Origin: Bacteroidota bacterium
GTDB taxonomy: Bacteria; Bacteroidota; Bacteroidia; AKYH767-A; OLB10
Length of the DNA stretch: 64,000 bases
Assembly: GCA_016709725.1 (NCBI GenBank)
Contig: JADJMG010000001.1
Coordinates: 124,001-188,000, forward strand
Reading direction: 5' to 3'
Part shown: positions 27,183 through 35,871 of the stretch, piece by piece
Layout: every line of letters begins with the position of its first letter
Position numbering within the stretch: position 1 is the stretch's first letter
Made by a program: the position numbers and the translations under genes
The notes under the pieces: generated by a model
The model's input: the letters and a program-made list of their open reading frames with translations, nothing else
Told to the model about the DNA's origin: nothing
Databases searched by the model: none

Positions 27183-27190
27183 CAAAAATA
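27183..27190 (-). promoter_or_regulatory. candidate -7 box (TATTTTTG) of purK
   Basis: A full TAnnTTTG match on the minus strand, five bases from the ATG at 27177. The nearest TTG upstream is 16 bases away, closer than the usual 19. Confidence 0.45.
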
Positions 27191-27406
27191 CATCGAAAAT
27201 ATTGTTCAATCGGTTTTAAACGAATACAAATGTTTACCAAAGAATAAATGGCACTTCTTTGTCAAATTTCATCAATTAAAATACGGTTAATTCATGACTA
27301 ATGCACTGAATTAAAACACTTCCAAAGCAAAGTGCTTTACCAATTCTCACTCTTCTACTCCGCAAGATATAGACAAATTATAACCCCCACCTTCACGGCA
27401 ATTTTA

Positions 27407-27414
27407 TACCTTCG
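27407..27414 (+). promoter_or_regulatory. candidate -7 box (TACCTTCG) before hpt
   Basis: TACCTTCG differs from TAnnTTTG at one base and ends eight bases before the ATG at 27423. It is the only promoter-like site before the hpt-adk genes. Confidence 0.4.
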
Positions 27415-27422
27415 CAGCTCTT

Positions 27423-27959
27423 ATGACCGACGTTAAAGTCCACGACAAAATATTTACCACCTTCATCTCAGCCGAGAAAATTCAATCGAGGGTTGCCGAA
27501 TTAGGAATAGCCATCGACAAAGATTACAGCGGGAAAAACCCTCTATTGATTGGAGTGTTAAATGGTTCTGTGATCTTCATGGCCGATTTACTTCGTAATA
27601 TCAAAACGCCGTGTGAAATCGGTTTTATTCGTGTGAGTAGCTATGAAGGTACCTCTAGCTCAGGAAAAGTAAAAAGTATCATGGGGCTGGAAAATGATAT
27701 TCAAGGTCGAGAAGTCATTATTGTAGAAGACATCATTGACACTGGTGACACAGCACTTTATTTGATTGAAGAAATTAAAAAGAAAAATCCAGCAAGCATT
27801 CGTTTTGCTACCATCTTACTTAAACCGGAAGCATTACGACATAAAATTCAATGCGACTATGTAGGATTTGAAATTCCACCTGCATTCGTGGTTGGCTACG
27901 GCCTCGACTACGATGGGTTTGGAAGAAACTTAGCAGATATATATCAATTAAAATCATAA
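27423..27959 (+). CDS. hpt: hypoxanthine phosphoribosyltransferase
   Basis: Salvages hypoxanthine (and often guanine) to the nucleotide using PRPP. At 178 residues it is typical. The PRPP-binding motif VIIVEDIIDTGDTALYL is at about residues 99-115. Other signatures are NPLLIGVLNGSVIFMADLLR and the C-terminal FVVGYGLDYDGFGRNL. It is followed four bases later by adk, so salvage and nucleotide phosphorylation are expressed together; purEK lies divergently on the other strand. Confidence 0.95.
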   Translation: MTDVKVHDKIFTTFISAEKIQSRVAELGIAIDKDYSGKNPLLIGVLNGSVIFMADLLRNIKTPCEIGFIRVSSYEGTSSSGKVKSIMGLENDIQGREVIIVEDIIDTGDTALYLIEEIKKKNPASIRFATILLKPEALRHKIQCDYVGFEIPPAFVVGYGLDYDGFGRNLADIYQLKS

Positions 27960-27963
27960 TTCC

Positions 27964-28560
27964 ATGTTGAACATCGTTCTCTTTGGTCCTCCCGGAGCCG
28001 GCAAAGGCACGCAAAGTGTAAAACTCATTCATGCCTACCAACTCGTGCATTTATCGACAGGTGATATTTTCAGAGCAAATATAAAAGGCGGAACTGAATT
28101 GGGTACACTTGCTAAAAGTTATATGGACCAAGGTCAACTCGTGCCGGATGAAGTTACTATTCGCATGCTAGAATCAGAAGCGAATAAATCGCCCGAAGCA
28201 AAAGGTTACATCTTTGATGGATTCCCGCGCACACCGGCGCAAGCAAAAGCGTTGGATCAATTCTTAGCCACTAAAAATACAAGCATCACCATGATGTTGG
28301 CGTTAGAAGTGGAAGAAGACGAATTAAGAAAACGATTACTCTTACGTGGAAAAGATTCAGGACGTGCTGATGATATCGATCCAGCTGTTATTCAAAAACG
28401 CATTGATGTTTATCGCAACGAAACAGAACCGGTGCGTGATTTCTATCAGGAACAGAAAAAGTATTTTGGAATTGATGGAATAGGAAGTGTGGATGAGATA
28501 TTTGAGCGGTTATGCGCAGTTATTAATTCAGAATTAAGAATTCAGAATTCAGAATTATAA
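27964..28560 (+). CDS. adk: adenylate kinase, with repeat-derived C-terminus
   Basis: Interconverts AMP + ATP and 2 ADP. The protein has 198 residues. P-loop GPPGAGKGTQS (residues 8-18), HLSTGDIFR, the DGFPRTPAQA motif and a short LID (RGKDSGRADDIDPAVIQKRI) without the zinc-binding insertion are all present, as is usual for the roughly 190-residue Bacteroidota type. The enzyme should end near ERLCAVI. The last residues, NSELRIQNSEL, are encoded by an ATTCAGAATT repeat that supplies the stop codon. Confidence 0.95.
   Translation: MLNIVLFGPPGAGKGTQSVKLIHAYQLVHLSTGDIFRANIKGGTELGTLAKSYMDQGQLVPDEVTIRMLESEANKSPEAKGYIFDGFPRTPAQAKALDQFLATKNTSITMMLALEVEEDELRKRLLLRGKDSGRADDIDPAVIQKRIDVYRNETEPVRDFYQEQKKYFGIDGIGSVDEIFERLCAVINSELRIQNSEL
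28524..28557. repeat. ATTCAGAATTAAGAATTCAG repeat inside the 3' end of adk
   Basis: Three tandem ATTCAGAATT-like units encode NSELRIQNSEL of adenylate kinase. They match the repeats at 11805-11875 and 28697-28750. Confidence 0.75.
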
Positions 28561-28696
28561 AAAATTTGTGGCAATTTTGATTTTGATTCTTATTGTTACT
28601 TAATACCGAACTTGCATGTGGCAAGCAGAATCCCAATTAAAAAGAAGTGTGTGGAAATTTATAATTCTTAAATAAAAAAAGGGGCGGGGGAAATTC

Positions 28697-28770
28697 TGAA
28701 TTCTGAATTGAAAAATGGGGGGCGGGGGATTCTTAATTCTGAATTCTGATCCCGATAGCTATCGGGACTT
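28697..28770. repeat. AATTCTGAATTCTGAATT repeats with a perfect CCCGATAGCTATCGGG palindrome
   Basis: AATTCTGAATTCTGAATT occurs on both sides of a G-rich run (GGGGGGCGGGGG), ending in the 16-bp palindrome at 28751-28766. It fills the adk-obgE gap together with AT-rich sequence. Confidence 0.7.
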
Positions 28771-28783
28771 AATTAAAAAAAAC

Positions 28784-29815
28784 ATGTCAGGAACTAACTT
28801 CGTTGATTACGTAAAAATTTGCTGTCGCTCGGGTGCGGGTGGTGCGGGTGCTGTGCATCTACACCGTGACAAGCTCACAGCAAAAGGGGGTCCTGACGGT
28901 GGAAATGGTGGCCACGGTGGAAACATCATTATAAAAGGGAATGCACAACTTTGGACGTTATTACATCTAAAGTATAGAAAACATGTTATTGCTGATGCAG
29001 GTGGTCCAGGAGGAAGTGGATTAAAAACCGGTGCTGATGGTGAAGATGTAATTTTAGAAGTTCCTATTGGAACCGTGGCGCGTGATGCAGAAACTGGAGA
29101 GGTACATTTTGAAATTGAACACGACGGACAAGAAGAAATTATTGTTCCTGGAGGTAGAGGTGGAAAAGGAAATGAATTTTTTAAATCACCCACACAACAA
29201 ACGCCACGCTTTGCTCAACCAGGCGAACCCGGACAAGACCTGTGGAAAATTTTAGAATTAAAATTATTAGCCGATGTTGGGTTAGTCGGATTTCCGAACG
29301 CCGGTAAAAGCACATTGCTCTCTGTCGTTTCTGCTGCTAAACCGGAGATTGCGAATTATCCATTCACTACCTTGGTTCCAAACTTAGGAATCGTTGCTTA
29401 CCGAGATAATAAATCGTTTGTGATGGCCGACATTCCTGGAATTATTGAAGGCGCACATTTAGGAAAAGGCTTAGGTTCTCGATTCCTTCGCCACATTGAA
29501 CGAAATTCTGTTCTACTATTTTTGATTCCAGTGGACACGGGTAATATCATCAAAGAATATGAAATTCTGTTGAACGAATTGCGATTACATAATCCGGAAT
29601 TATTAGACAAGCGTCGAGTGATTGCAATCTCTAAATGCGATATGATTGATGATGAATTAGAGAAAGCTTTATTAGCTGAAATTCCTAAAGACAAACAATC
29701 GGATGGCACACCTATTCCCGTTTTATTTATTTCGTCTGTAGGAAATAAAAATATTCTTCAACTAAAGGATGTGCTGTGGGATCAAATGAATGAACGCTCC
29801 TTTCTTGCTCGATAA
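28784..29815 (+). CDS. obgE: Obg family GTPase
   Basis: A ribosome-associated GTPase involved in 50S assembly and stress control. With the start at ATG 28784 it has 343 residues. The glycine-rich Obg domain fills residues 1 to about 158 ([26 protein letters not shown]). The G domain follows with [14 protein letters not shown] (G1, about 169-182), the FTTLVPNLG switch, [10 protein letters not shown] (G3) and SKCD (G4). An in-frame start at 28715 would read through the upstream repeat and is rejected. A PAP2 gene starts six bases after the stop, so the genes are probably co-transcribed. Confidence 0.95.
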   Translation: MSGTNFVDYVKICCRSGAGGAGAVHLHRDKLTAKGGPDGGNGGHGGNIIIKGNAQLWTLLHLKYRKHVIADAGGPGGSGLKTGADGEDVILEVPIGTVARDAETGEVHFEIEHDGQEEIIVPGGRGGKGNEFFKSPTQQTPRFAQPGEPGQDLWKILELKLLADVGLVGFPNAGKSTLLSVVSAAKPEIANYPFTTLVPNLGIVAYRDNKSFVMADIPGIIEGAHLGKGLGSRFLRHIERNSVLLFLIPVDTGNIIKEYEILLNELRLHNPELLDKRRVIAISKCDMIDDELEKALLAEIPKDKQSDGTPIPVLFISSVGNKNILQLKDVLWDQMNERSFLAR

Positions 29816-29820
29816 AAAAG

Positions 29821-30411
29821 ATGGTATTGCCGGCTTGGCTTCATGAAATCGATACGAAATTAGAATTAGCGATCAATGGCGCACATGATCCACTGTTAGA
29901 CTTTATCTTTTTCTGGTCCAGTTATAAATGGACATGGATTCCCTTTTATGCTTTGCTTTTATACATCTTGTACAGAAATTATGGCAAGAAAACTATTTAT
30001 TTTCTGCCGATTATTGCAGCCATGACGGCAACCACTGATCAACTTTCCACGCTATTAAAAAATACCACATTACGATTTCGTCCTTGTCATGAACCTGCAC
30101 TTCAAGACTTAATTCACTTAGTTAACAATGCCTGTGGTGGGAAATATGGATTTGTTAGTTCGCATGCAGCAAACACCATGGCGTTGGCAGTTTTTATAGG
30201 TTTAGTCTTGCCCTCGAAGTATAAAAACTTACGAATCGCACTACTCGTTTTCGTTTTAATCAATGGATACAGCAGGATGTATTTAGGTGCACATTATCCG
30301 CTCGATATTCTCTGTGGATGGATTCTTGGATTTATAATCGCTTTGCTTTTTTCTTCCTTGATGAAAATAATTGTGAATTCAAAAGACCCATTAAAATCAG
30401 AACATGAATAA
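29821..30411 (+). CDS. PAP2 superfamily membrane phosphatase
   Basis: A 196-residue, roughly six-helix membrane protein with the three acid-phosphatase motifs: KNTTLRFRP (KxxxxxxRP, about residues 80-88), GFVSSHAANT (PSGH-like, with SSH) and YSRMYLGAHYPLDILCG (SRxxxxxHxxxD). Such enzymes remove phosphate from lipid phosphates, for example undecaprenyl or phosphatidylglycerol phosphate, on the outer face of the inner membrane. The exact lipid is not predictable. Its end overlaps crcB by eight bases. Confidence 0.9.
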   Translation: MVLPAWLHEIDTKLELAINGAHDPLLDFIFFWSSYKWTWIPFYALLLYILYRNYGKKTIYFLPIIAAMTATTDQLSTLLKNTTLRFRPCHEPALQDLIHLVNNACGGKYGFVSSHAANTMALAVFIGLVLPSKYKNLRIALLVFVLINGYSRMYLGAHYPLDILCGWILGFIIALLFSSLMKIIVNSKDPLKSEHE

Positions 30412-30772
30412 TATTCTACTTGTATTTTTAGGTGGCGGATTAGGAAGTGTTATACGTTACTTGATTGGCTTGATCATTCAACGAAATGATACGTTTACCA
30501 TTCCGTGGCACACCTTCACGGCCAATATTCTTGCTGCTGTTCTAGTAGGATTTCTTTCTGGTTTTATGTTATTAAAGCCTGGTCAATATGAACAACAACG
30601 ATTATTACTCAGTGTTGGATTTTGTGGTGGACTAAGTACATTTTCAACATTCACCATGGAAAATTTTGAGATGATAAAAAACGGACAATTTCTATTGGCG
30701 TTCGCTTACATACTCATCAGCATCATTGCATGTTTACTTGCATTCTGGGCAGCATGGCAAATTCAAAAATAA
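30404..30772 (+). CDS. crcB: fluoride channel
   Basis: A 122-residue four-helix Fluc/CrcB protein that exports fluoride as a dual-topology dimer. Signature segments are GGGLGSVIRYLIG (residues about 10-22), FTANILAAVLVGFLSG and the channel motif GFCGGLSTFSTFTMEN. There is no fluoride riboswitch upstream, as the gene overlaps the PAP2 gene. The next gene's start lies inside its 3' end. Confidence 0.93.
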   Translation: MNNILLVFLGGGLGSVIRYLIGLIIQRNDTFTIPWHTFTANILAAVLVGFLSGFMLLKPGQYEQQRLLLSVGFCGGLSTFSTFTMENFEMIKNGQFLLAFAYILISIIACLLAFWAAWQIQK

Positions 30773-31490
30773 GAATCAACAGCAAATTTTATTTATTTTT
30801 TATTTGTTTTTTACAAATCAGTTTAACCTCCTATTCTCAACCCAAGACATTAGGTTGTTGGATAAACTATAATAATCAAGTAAGACTATCCAATAATACA
30901 GGTTTCATTTTCGATTATCAATTTCGAAACTATACATTTATTCACGACTTTGAACAAAGTATCATTCGGGGATCCATTTACTATCGAATTAAAAAACACA
31001 ATTTGCATTTATCAGCGGGTGCCGCTATGCAAATACTTCAAAATACAATGCACGAAATGATGCAAAAATTAATACAGATGAGAATCGACTCTTTCAGCAA
31101 CTACTTTTTGGAAATCAGTTTGGCAGAATATCGATAAACCATCGCTATCGTCTCGAACAGCGCTATTTTAAAGTTCAAGACATACTTCGATTTCGTTATA
31201 GTTTAAATTTACAGTGTCCTCTTAACAAAAAAGAAATTGTACCTGGTGCCGTTTACCTTTCTCTTTCAAATGAGATTTTCATAAATAATAAAACTCCAAA
31301 TTTTGATCGCTTTCGAAACATAGGAGAAATTGGATATTTTATTTCACCTTCCTTCAGAGTTGAGTCGGGGCTCCTGTGGCAAATTTTAGAGAAGAGTAAT
31401 CGTTGTCAGATTCGGTTTTCTGTGTTACAAACCATTGATTTATCAAAAAAAATAAAATTATTAATTTACAGTTTCTTCATCATTTATTAG
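30754..31490 (+). CDS. DUF2490 family outer-membrane-like protein, frameshifted
   Basis: The ATG at 30754 overlaps crcB by 19 bases. The first frame has a signal peptide (FYLFFICFLQISLTSYSQ) and then CWINYNNQVRLSN and YYRIKKHNLHLSAGAA. A missing base in the AAA at 31055-31057 shifts to DAKINTDENRLFQQLLFG, then NHRYRLEQRYF, the hallmark of DUF2490. It continues to ILRFRYSLNLQCPLN, NIGEIGYFISPSFRVESG and a stop at 31488-31490. The merged length of about 245 residues fits the family, which is predicted to form a beta-barrel. The second half has no start codon, so an automated call would miss it. Confidence 0.82.
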
Positions 31491-31524
31491 CAACGAATTC
31501 TAATTCCCTATCTTGAATTATTAT

Positions 31525-31532
31525 TACATTTG
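31525..31532 (+). promoter_or_regulatory. candidate -7 box (TACATTTG) of the PafA-like gene
   Basis: A full TAnnTTTG match, four bases before ATG 31537. There is no clear -33 box. Confidence 0.42.
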
Positions 31533-31536
31533 TTGT

Positions 31537-33168
31537 ATGAGAAATTTCATCATTGCCCTCTTCATCGCCCTGCCCCACTTTCTATCTGCAAAGCAACTCT
31601 AATCGCCCTCAATTGGTGGTGGGTGTTGTGGTAGATCAGATGCGTCCTGATTTTATTTCACGCTATTGGGATAAGTTTGGAAATGGTGGATTCAAACGAT
31701 TAATTAACGAAGGATTTAATTGTAAAAACACACAATACAATTACGCACCTACGCATACGGGTCCGGGCCATGCCAGCATTTACACAGGCACAACTCCATC
31801 GTATCATGGTATAACAGGAAATGATTGGTTCGATTTAGTTGCTATGGATACAGTAAACTGTGTTTCGGATTCCAAAGTCACTTCTGTTGGAACTACTTCT
31901 ACAGAAGGAAATTGTTCGCCTTCGCGTTTACTAACGACTACCATTACCGATCAATTGCGTGTAGCTACTCACATGAAAGCGAAAGTGATTTCTGTATCTT
32001 TAAAAAACAGAGGTGCTATCTTGCCGGGTGGGCGTAGTGGACAAGCGTATTGGTTTGATGGGCTAACTGGAAAATTTATTACCAGCTCTTGGTATCGCAA
32101 CGATTTACCAACATGGTTAATTGAATTTAATGATAGAAGATGGGCGGATGAATATTTAAGTAAACCATGGAATACAGTTTTTCTAATTAAACAATATACT
32201 GAATCTGATCCCGATGACAATGCTTACGAAGCTCCATTTACAGGAGAGGAAAAACCCATCTTCCCACATGATTTACCAAGCTTGCGCGGAACACGGTATG
32301 ACATCATCACCGATATTCCTTTTGGAAATACCATGACTAAAGATGTAGCCTTAGCTGCCATTTTAGGAGAGAAATTAGGAGATGATAGCATCACCGATTT
32401 TCTTGCTATTAGTTTTTCTGCAGTGGATCATATAGGACATCAATTTGGAATTGAATCGGTGGAAATGGAAGATGCTTACATTCGATTGGATCGTGATCTT
32501 TCCGATCTATTAACGTTTTTAGATAACCGCGTGGGAAAAAACAAATATTTATTTTTCCTCACCGCAGATCATGGGGCACCGAGTAATCCAATTCGCTCTA
32601 AAGATTTAAAATTGAACACCGGAATTATAAGCACTCGAAATATTCAAGACACAGCTCGTTATTTTTTAAAAATGAACTATGGAAAAGCGGAATACTTTCG
32701 ATGTCGAATTAAAGAACAAGTTTATTTAGATGAAGACTTAATTGCAAAGACAAACTTTCACTCTGTGAAATGAGTTTTGAACTTGGCAACTATTTAAAAA
32801 AGACCATTACTGGTTTAGGTGAAACTTTAACTTCATGTGAGATGGAATCGAATGTTTATTCGGACATGTTAAAAAGCAGAATACAGAATGGACATTATCA
32901 TGGTCGTGGTGGCGATGTTTATCTTCTTTATCTGCCAGGATGGACTGAACCCATTGCAGGAGTTAATCGGAATCAAGGAACTAATCATGGTTCACCTTAT
33001 TCTTATGATGCCCAGGTTCCTTTGCATTGGTTTGGATGGAATATTCCGAACGGGAGTACACATCAAGCAGTAAATATCACCGACATTGTACCAACACTAT
33101 CATTTCTTTTAAATGTTCCACTTCCCTACTCAGCGAATGGAAAAAAAATTGATTCATTAGTTAAGTAG
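31537..33168 (+). CDS. PafA-like alkaline phosphatase / phosphodiesterase, with two frameshifts
   Basis: A secreted metal-dependent phosphatase of the alkaline phosphatase superfamily. ATG 31537 starts a signal peptide (MRNFIIALFIALPHFLSA). A shift near 31588-31593 leads into RPQLVVGVVVDQMRPDF (first metal Asp). The nucleophile Thr lies in HTGPGHASIYTG. VDHIGHQFG and TADHGAP supply Asp/His ligands. A second shift at AAA 32768-32770 leads to the last part with the final ligand His in NHGSPY, and the gene ends GKKIDSLVK. The merged protein of about 543 residues matches PafA-type enzymes, which free phosphate from organic esters in the periplasm. All expected metal ligands are present across the frames. 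Confidence 0.88.
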
Positions 33169-33267
33169 GTGAAGATTTGAAACAAGGAAAATAGAATTGA
33201 TCTTCCTTTATCCTATCAATTATCAAGAAAATTCATCTAAAAAAACAGATGATGAAATTGGATTCCG

Positions 33268-33275
33268 TATTTTTG
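33268..33275 (+). promoter_or_regulatory. candidate -7 box (TATTTTTG) of tatA
   Basis: A full TAnnTTTG match, four bases before ATG 33280. There is no clear -33 box. Confidence 0.42.
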
Positions 33276-33279
33276 CCCC

Positions 33280-33633
33280 ATGCAAATAGGGATCTTACTC
33301 TTTTTAGAAAGTTTAGGCGGCGGCGAGTTGATTCTCATCTTGTTGTTTGTATTGATGTTTTTTGGATCCAAGAATATTCCCAGCTTAGCGCGTGGACTTG
33401 GTAAAGGGATTAGAGAAGTAAAAGATGCAATGAGTGGTGTACAGTCGGAGATTAACAAAGGCATGTATGAAATTGAGAAACATACTAATGTTATCAAAGA
33501 TGAGGTTAACAAACCCATCAATGAGATTGTCAATTCAGTAGAAGCTCCAACAGAAACGCCTGTCCTACCTACCGAAAAACCAGATTCTAGTCCGCCTTCC
33601 ATTCAGCCTGAAGAAAGGTCGGCTGCTCGTTAA
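33280..33633 (+). CDS. tatA: Sec-independent translocase component TatA
   Basis: A 117-residue pore-forming subunit for export of folded proteins. It has the short N-terminal helix GGGELILILLFVLMFFG (about residues 11-28), the hinge SKNIPSLARGLGKG and the amphipathic helix IREVKDAMSGVQSEI. A polar tail of about 60 residues (rich in Pro, Glu, Thr) extends past the usual core and is variable in the family. No tatC is in the window. The start is supported by the family N-terminus. Confidence 0.92.
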   Translation: MQIGILLFLESLGGGELILILLFVLMFFGSKNIPSLARGLGKGIREVKDAMSGVQSEINKGMYEIEKHTNVIKDEVNKPINEIVNSVEAPTETPVLPTEKPDSSPPSIQPEERSAAR

Positions 33634-33765
33634 TTTTCGACGTTTCATCAATTTTATTTCATTTAGTTTATTTTTTAAGGTCATAATTTAATTTTTAATT
33701 ATCATATTTTCAATGACTTATAGCTAAAAGATTAAATCTCATCTTAATTATTTAACATTAGAAAC

Positions 33766-33796
33766 TTTCATCGTATCTGAAGTTTCCATAGTTTTG
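33766..33796 (+). promoter_or_regulatory. promoter of the tetR-efflux operon (TTTC-N19-TAGTTTTG)
   Basis: TTTC (33766-33769) and TAGTTTTG (33789-33796) are separated by exactly 19 bases. The predicted start is near 33802, just before the TTG start codon of the regulator. The regulator may bind here, but I see no clear inverted repeat. Confidence 0.65.
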
Positions 33797-33815
33797 CACC
33801 ATCAATTTAAAAATA

Positions 33816-34425
33816 TTGGAAACAGAGATCAGAATATTAGTGGGTGCCGAAGAGTTGTTTTCGAGGTTTGGGATAAAAAACGTGACCATGGACGAAATTG
33901 CGCGTCATTTGGGCATGTCGAAAAAAACCATTTATCTACATTATATAGATAAAAACAAATTAGTGCGGGCAGTAGTAAATCGGATGATACAAGCACATGA
34001 CGTGCAATGCAAAGAATTTGAAAGTAAATCTGAAAATGCAATTGATGAAATTTTTTAATAATGAATTATATGAATGCCATCTTTTCGCAATTGAATCCGA
34101 ATTTATTCTTTGATATGCAACGATATCATCCAGAAGCATGGAAATACTTTACTAAATTCAAGGAAGAAGTTATTTTAGAACAAGTTGTTGCCAACCTAGA
34201 AAAGGGAAGAAAAGAAGAGTTATATAGAAAAGATTTTAGTTTAAAAATTCTCGCTCGTTTGCGAATCGAAGAAATTGAAATGGCCATGAGTCCACAATAC
34301 TTCTCTCCAAATAAATACAATTTACAAGAAGTACAAATACAATTATTAGATCACTTCACGGCATTTGCACATTAAAGGGGCACAAACTACTTAACAAATA
34401 CAAACAATTACATGAAGATGAATAA
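33816..34425 (+). CDS. TetR/AcrR family transcriptional regulator, with two frameshifts
   Basis: The first frame starts at TTG 33816 and gives the DNA-binding domain: ILVGAEELFSRFGIKNVTMD then EIARHLGMSKKTIYLHYIDK, a standard TetR helix-turn-helix (residues about 5-52). One T missing in the T6 run at 34051-34056 moves to MNYMNAIFSQLNPNLFFDMQ, the ligand-binding domain. A second shift near 34359 moves from LLDHFT to GICTLKGHKLLNKYKQ, the usual ending of Bacteroidota TetR proteins, with stop at 34423-34425. The merged length is about 203 residues. It is the first gene before tolC-adaptor-RND genes and probably represses them. Confidence 0.87.
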
Positions 34426-34519
34426 AATTTCATTTTGTTGCAATGTGCTTACTATCCAATCGTCTAAACAACCTAATATTAACAACCCTATTTTAAAATA
34501 ATTTGCAACCCATTACTCT

Positions 34520-35848
34520 ATGAAAAAAATCCTGAGTTTATGGCTTCTATTTTCCTTAACTGGATATAGTCAAGCCCAGGAAAATACCTTTAGCCTGCAA
34601 CAGGCCATTGATTATGCATTGAAGAATCACACTTCAGTACTCAATGCACAACTCGATGAAGATATTGCCCGAAAAAAAGTGAATGAAATTGTTGGTTTAG
34701 GTACTCCTCAGATTGAAGGAACTGCTGACTTCAACTATTTCCTCGACATTCCAGTAAGCTTCGTACCTGGAGAATTCTTTGGAGGTGAACCTGGCACTTA
34801 TGCACCCGTTCAATTTGGACAAAAGTACAGCGCTTCGGCTGGAGTGAACATTTCCCAATTATTATTTGATGGCTCCTATTTGGTAGGACTACAAGCCACA
34901 AAAACCTATCAAGATTTAAGTAGAAAGCAAACGAAGCAAACCAAAACAGAAACCGCAGTGAATGTGAGTAAAGCTTATTACGGTGCACTCGTTTCTAATG
35001 CTCGCATGGAAATCATCGATGCGAATTTAAATCGCGTAGAAAAAATGTTAGGCGAAATTAAAGTGTTAAATCAAAATGGCTTTGTAGAAAAACTGGATGT
35101 TGATCGAATGGAATTAACATACAATAATCTATTGGTTGAAAAAGAAAAGGTGAAGAGATATCAAACCATTAGTTATGCACTTCTCAAATTTCAGATGAGT
35201 TATCCCTCTACCCAACCGATTGAATTAAGTGATAAGTTAGAAGCTGCAACCATACAAGAAGTTTCTATTCCTGAGTCGGTGAATTTGGCAAATCGTCCAG
35301 AGTATCAAGTGATGGATGTAACAAAGCGTTTGCAAGAGTTAGATGTGAAGCGTTATAAAATGACTTTTGTTCCAAGCTTAGTAGCATTTGGCGCTTTTAG
35401 TTTTAATAATTCACGCAACGAGTTTGACTTTTTGGATACAGATCTTAGATGGTTTCCTACTTCGATTATTGGCGCAAAACTTTCGGTTCCCTTGTGGGAT
35501 GGTATGCAAAAAAGCGCTCGCGTTTCTCAAGCTAAATTAAACTTAAAGAAAGTAGAAAATTCAATTACCCTAATGAAAAATGGTTTTGAATTGGAAATGG
35601 AATCTGCCAAAACAAATTACTTAAATAATACGGCCAGCTTGGCTATTGTAAAAAAGAATCGCGAATTAGCCTTAGAAATTGCTCGTGTTTCCAAAGTGAA
35701 ATACGACAATGGGATTGGGTCGAGCTTAGAAGTTGTAGATGCAGAAAGTTCACTACGTGAGGCAGACGCTAATTATTTAAACACTCTTTATGAAACCATC
35801 ATCGCTCGCATTGATCTAGATAAAGCAAGCGGAAATTTAAACTACTAA
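34520..35848 (+). CDS. TolC family outer-membrane efflux channel
   Basis: A 442-residue protein with a signal peptide (residues 1-18, ending GYSQAQ) and two outer-membrane-efflux repeats. The N-terminal half has FSLQQAIDYALKNHTSVLNA and coiled-coil helices around residues 130-200. The C-terminal half has AKLSVPLWDGMQKSARVSQA and IARVSKVKYDNGIGSSLEVV. It forms the trimeric outer-membrane and periplasmic duct of a tripartite pump. It is the second gene in the regulator-channel-adaptor-pump operon, 24 bases before the adaptor gene. Confidence 0.93.
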   Translation: MKKILSLWLLFSLTGYSQAQENTFSLQQAIDYALKNHTSVLNAQLDEDIARKKVNEIVGLGTPQIEGTADFNYFLDIPVSFVPGEFFGGEPGTYAPVQFGQKYSASAGVNISQLLFDGSYLVGLQATKTYQDLSRKQTKQTKTETAVNVSKAYYGALVSNARMEIIDANLNRVEKMLGEIKVLNQNGFVEKLDVDRMELTYNNLLVEKEKVKRYQTISYALLKFQMSYPSTQPIELSDKLEAATIQEVSIPESVNLANRPEYQVMDVTKRLQELDVKRYKMTFVPSLVAFGAFSFNNSRNEFDFLDTDLRWFPTSIIGAKLSVPLWDGMQKSARVSQAKLNLKKVENSITLMKNGFELEMESAKTNYLNNTASLAIVKKNRELALEIARVSKVKYDNGIGSSLEVVDAESSLREADANYLNTLYETIIARIDLDKASGNLNY

Positions 35849-35871
35849 AAAAACAAATCAACTAAAAGGTT

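Noticed and set aside
34412..34501. Small frame MKMNKISFCCN before tolC as a leader peptide
   Set aside because: It overlaps the restored end of the tetR gene, is only about 29 codons, and shows no attenuator structure.
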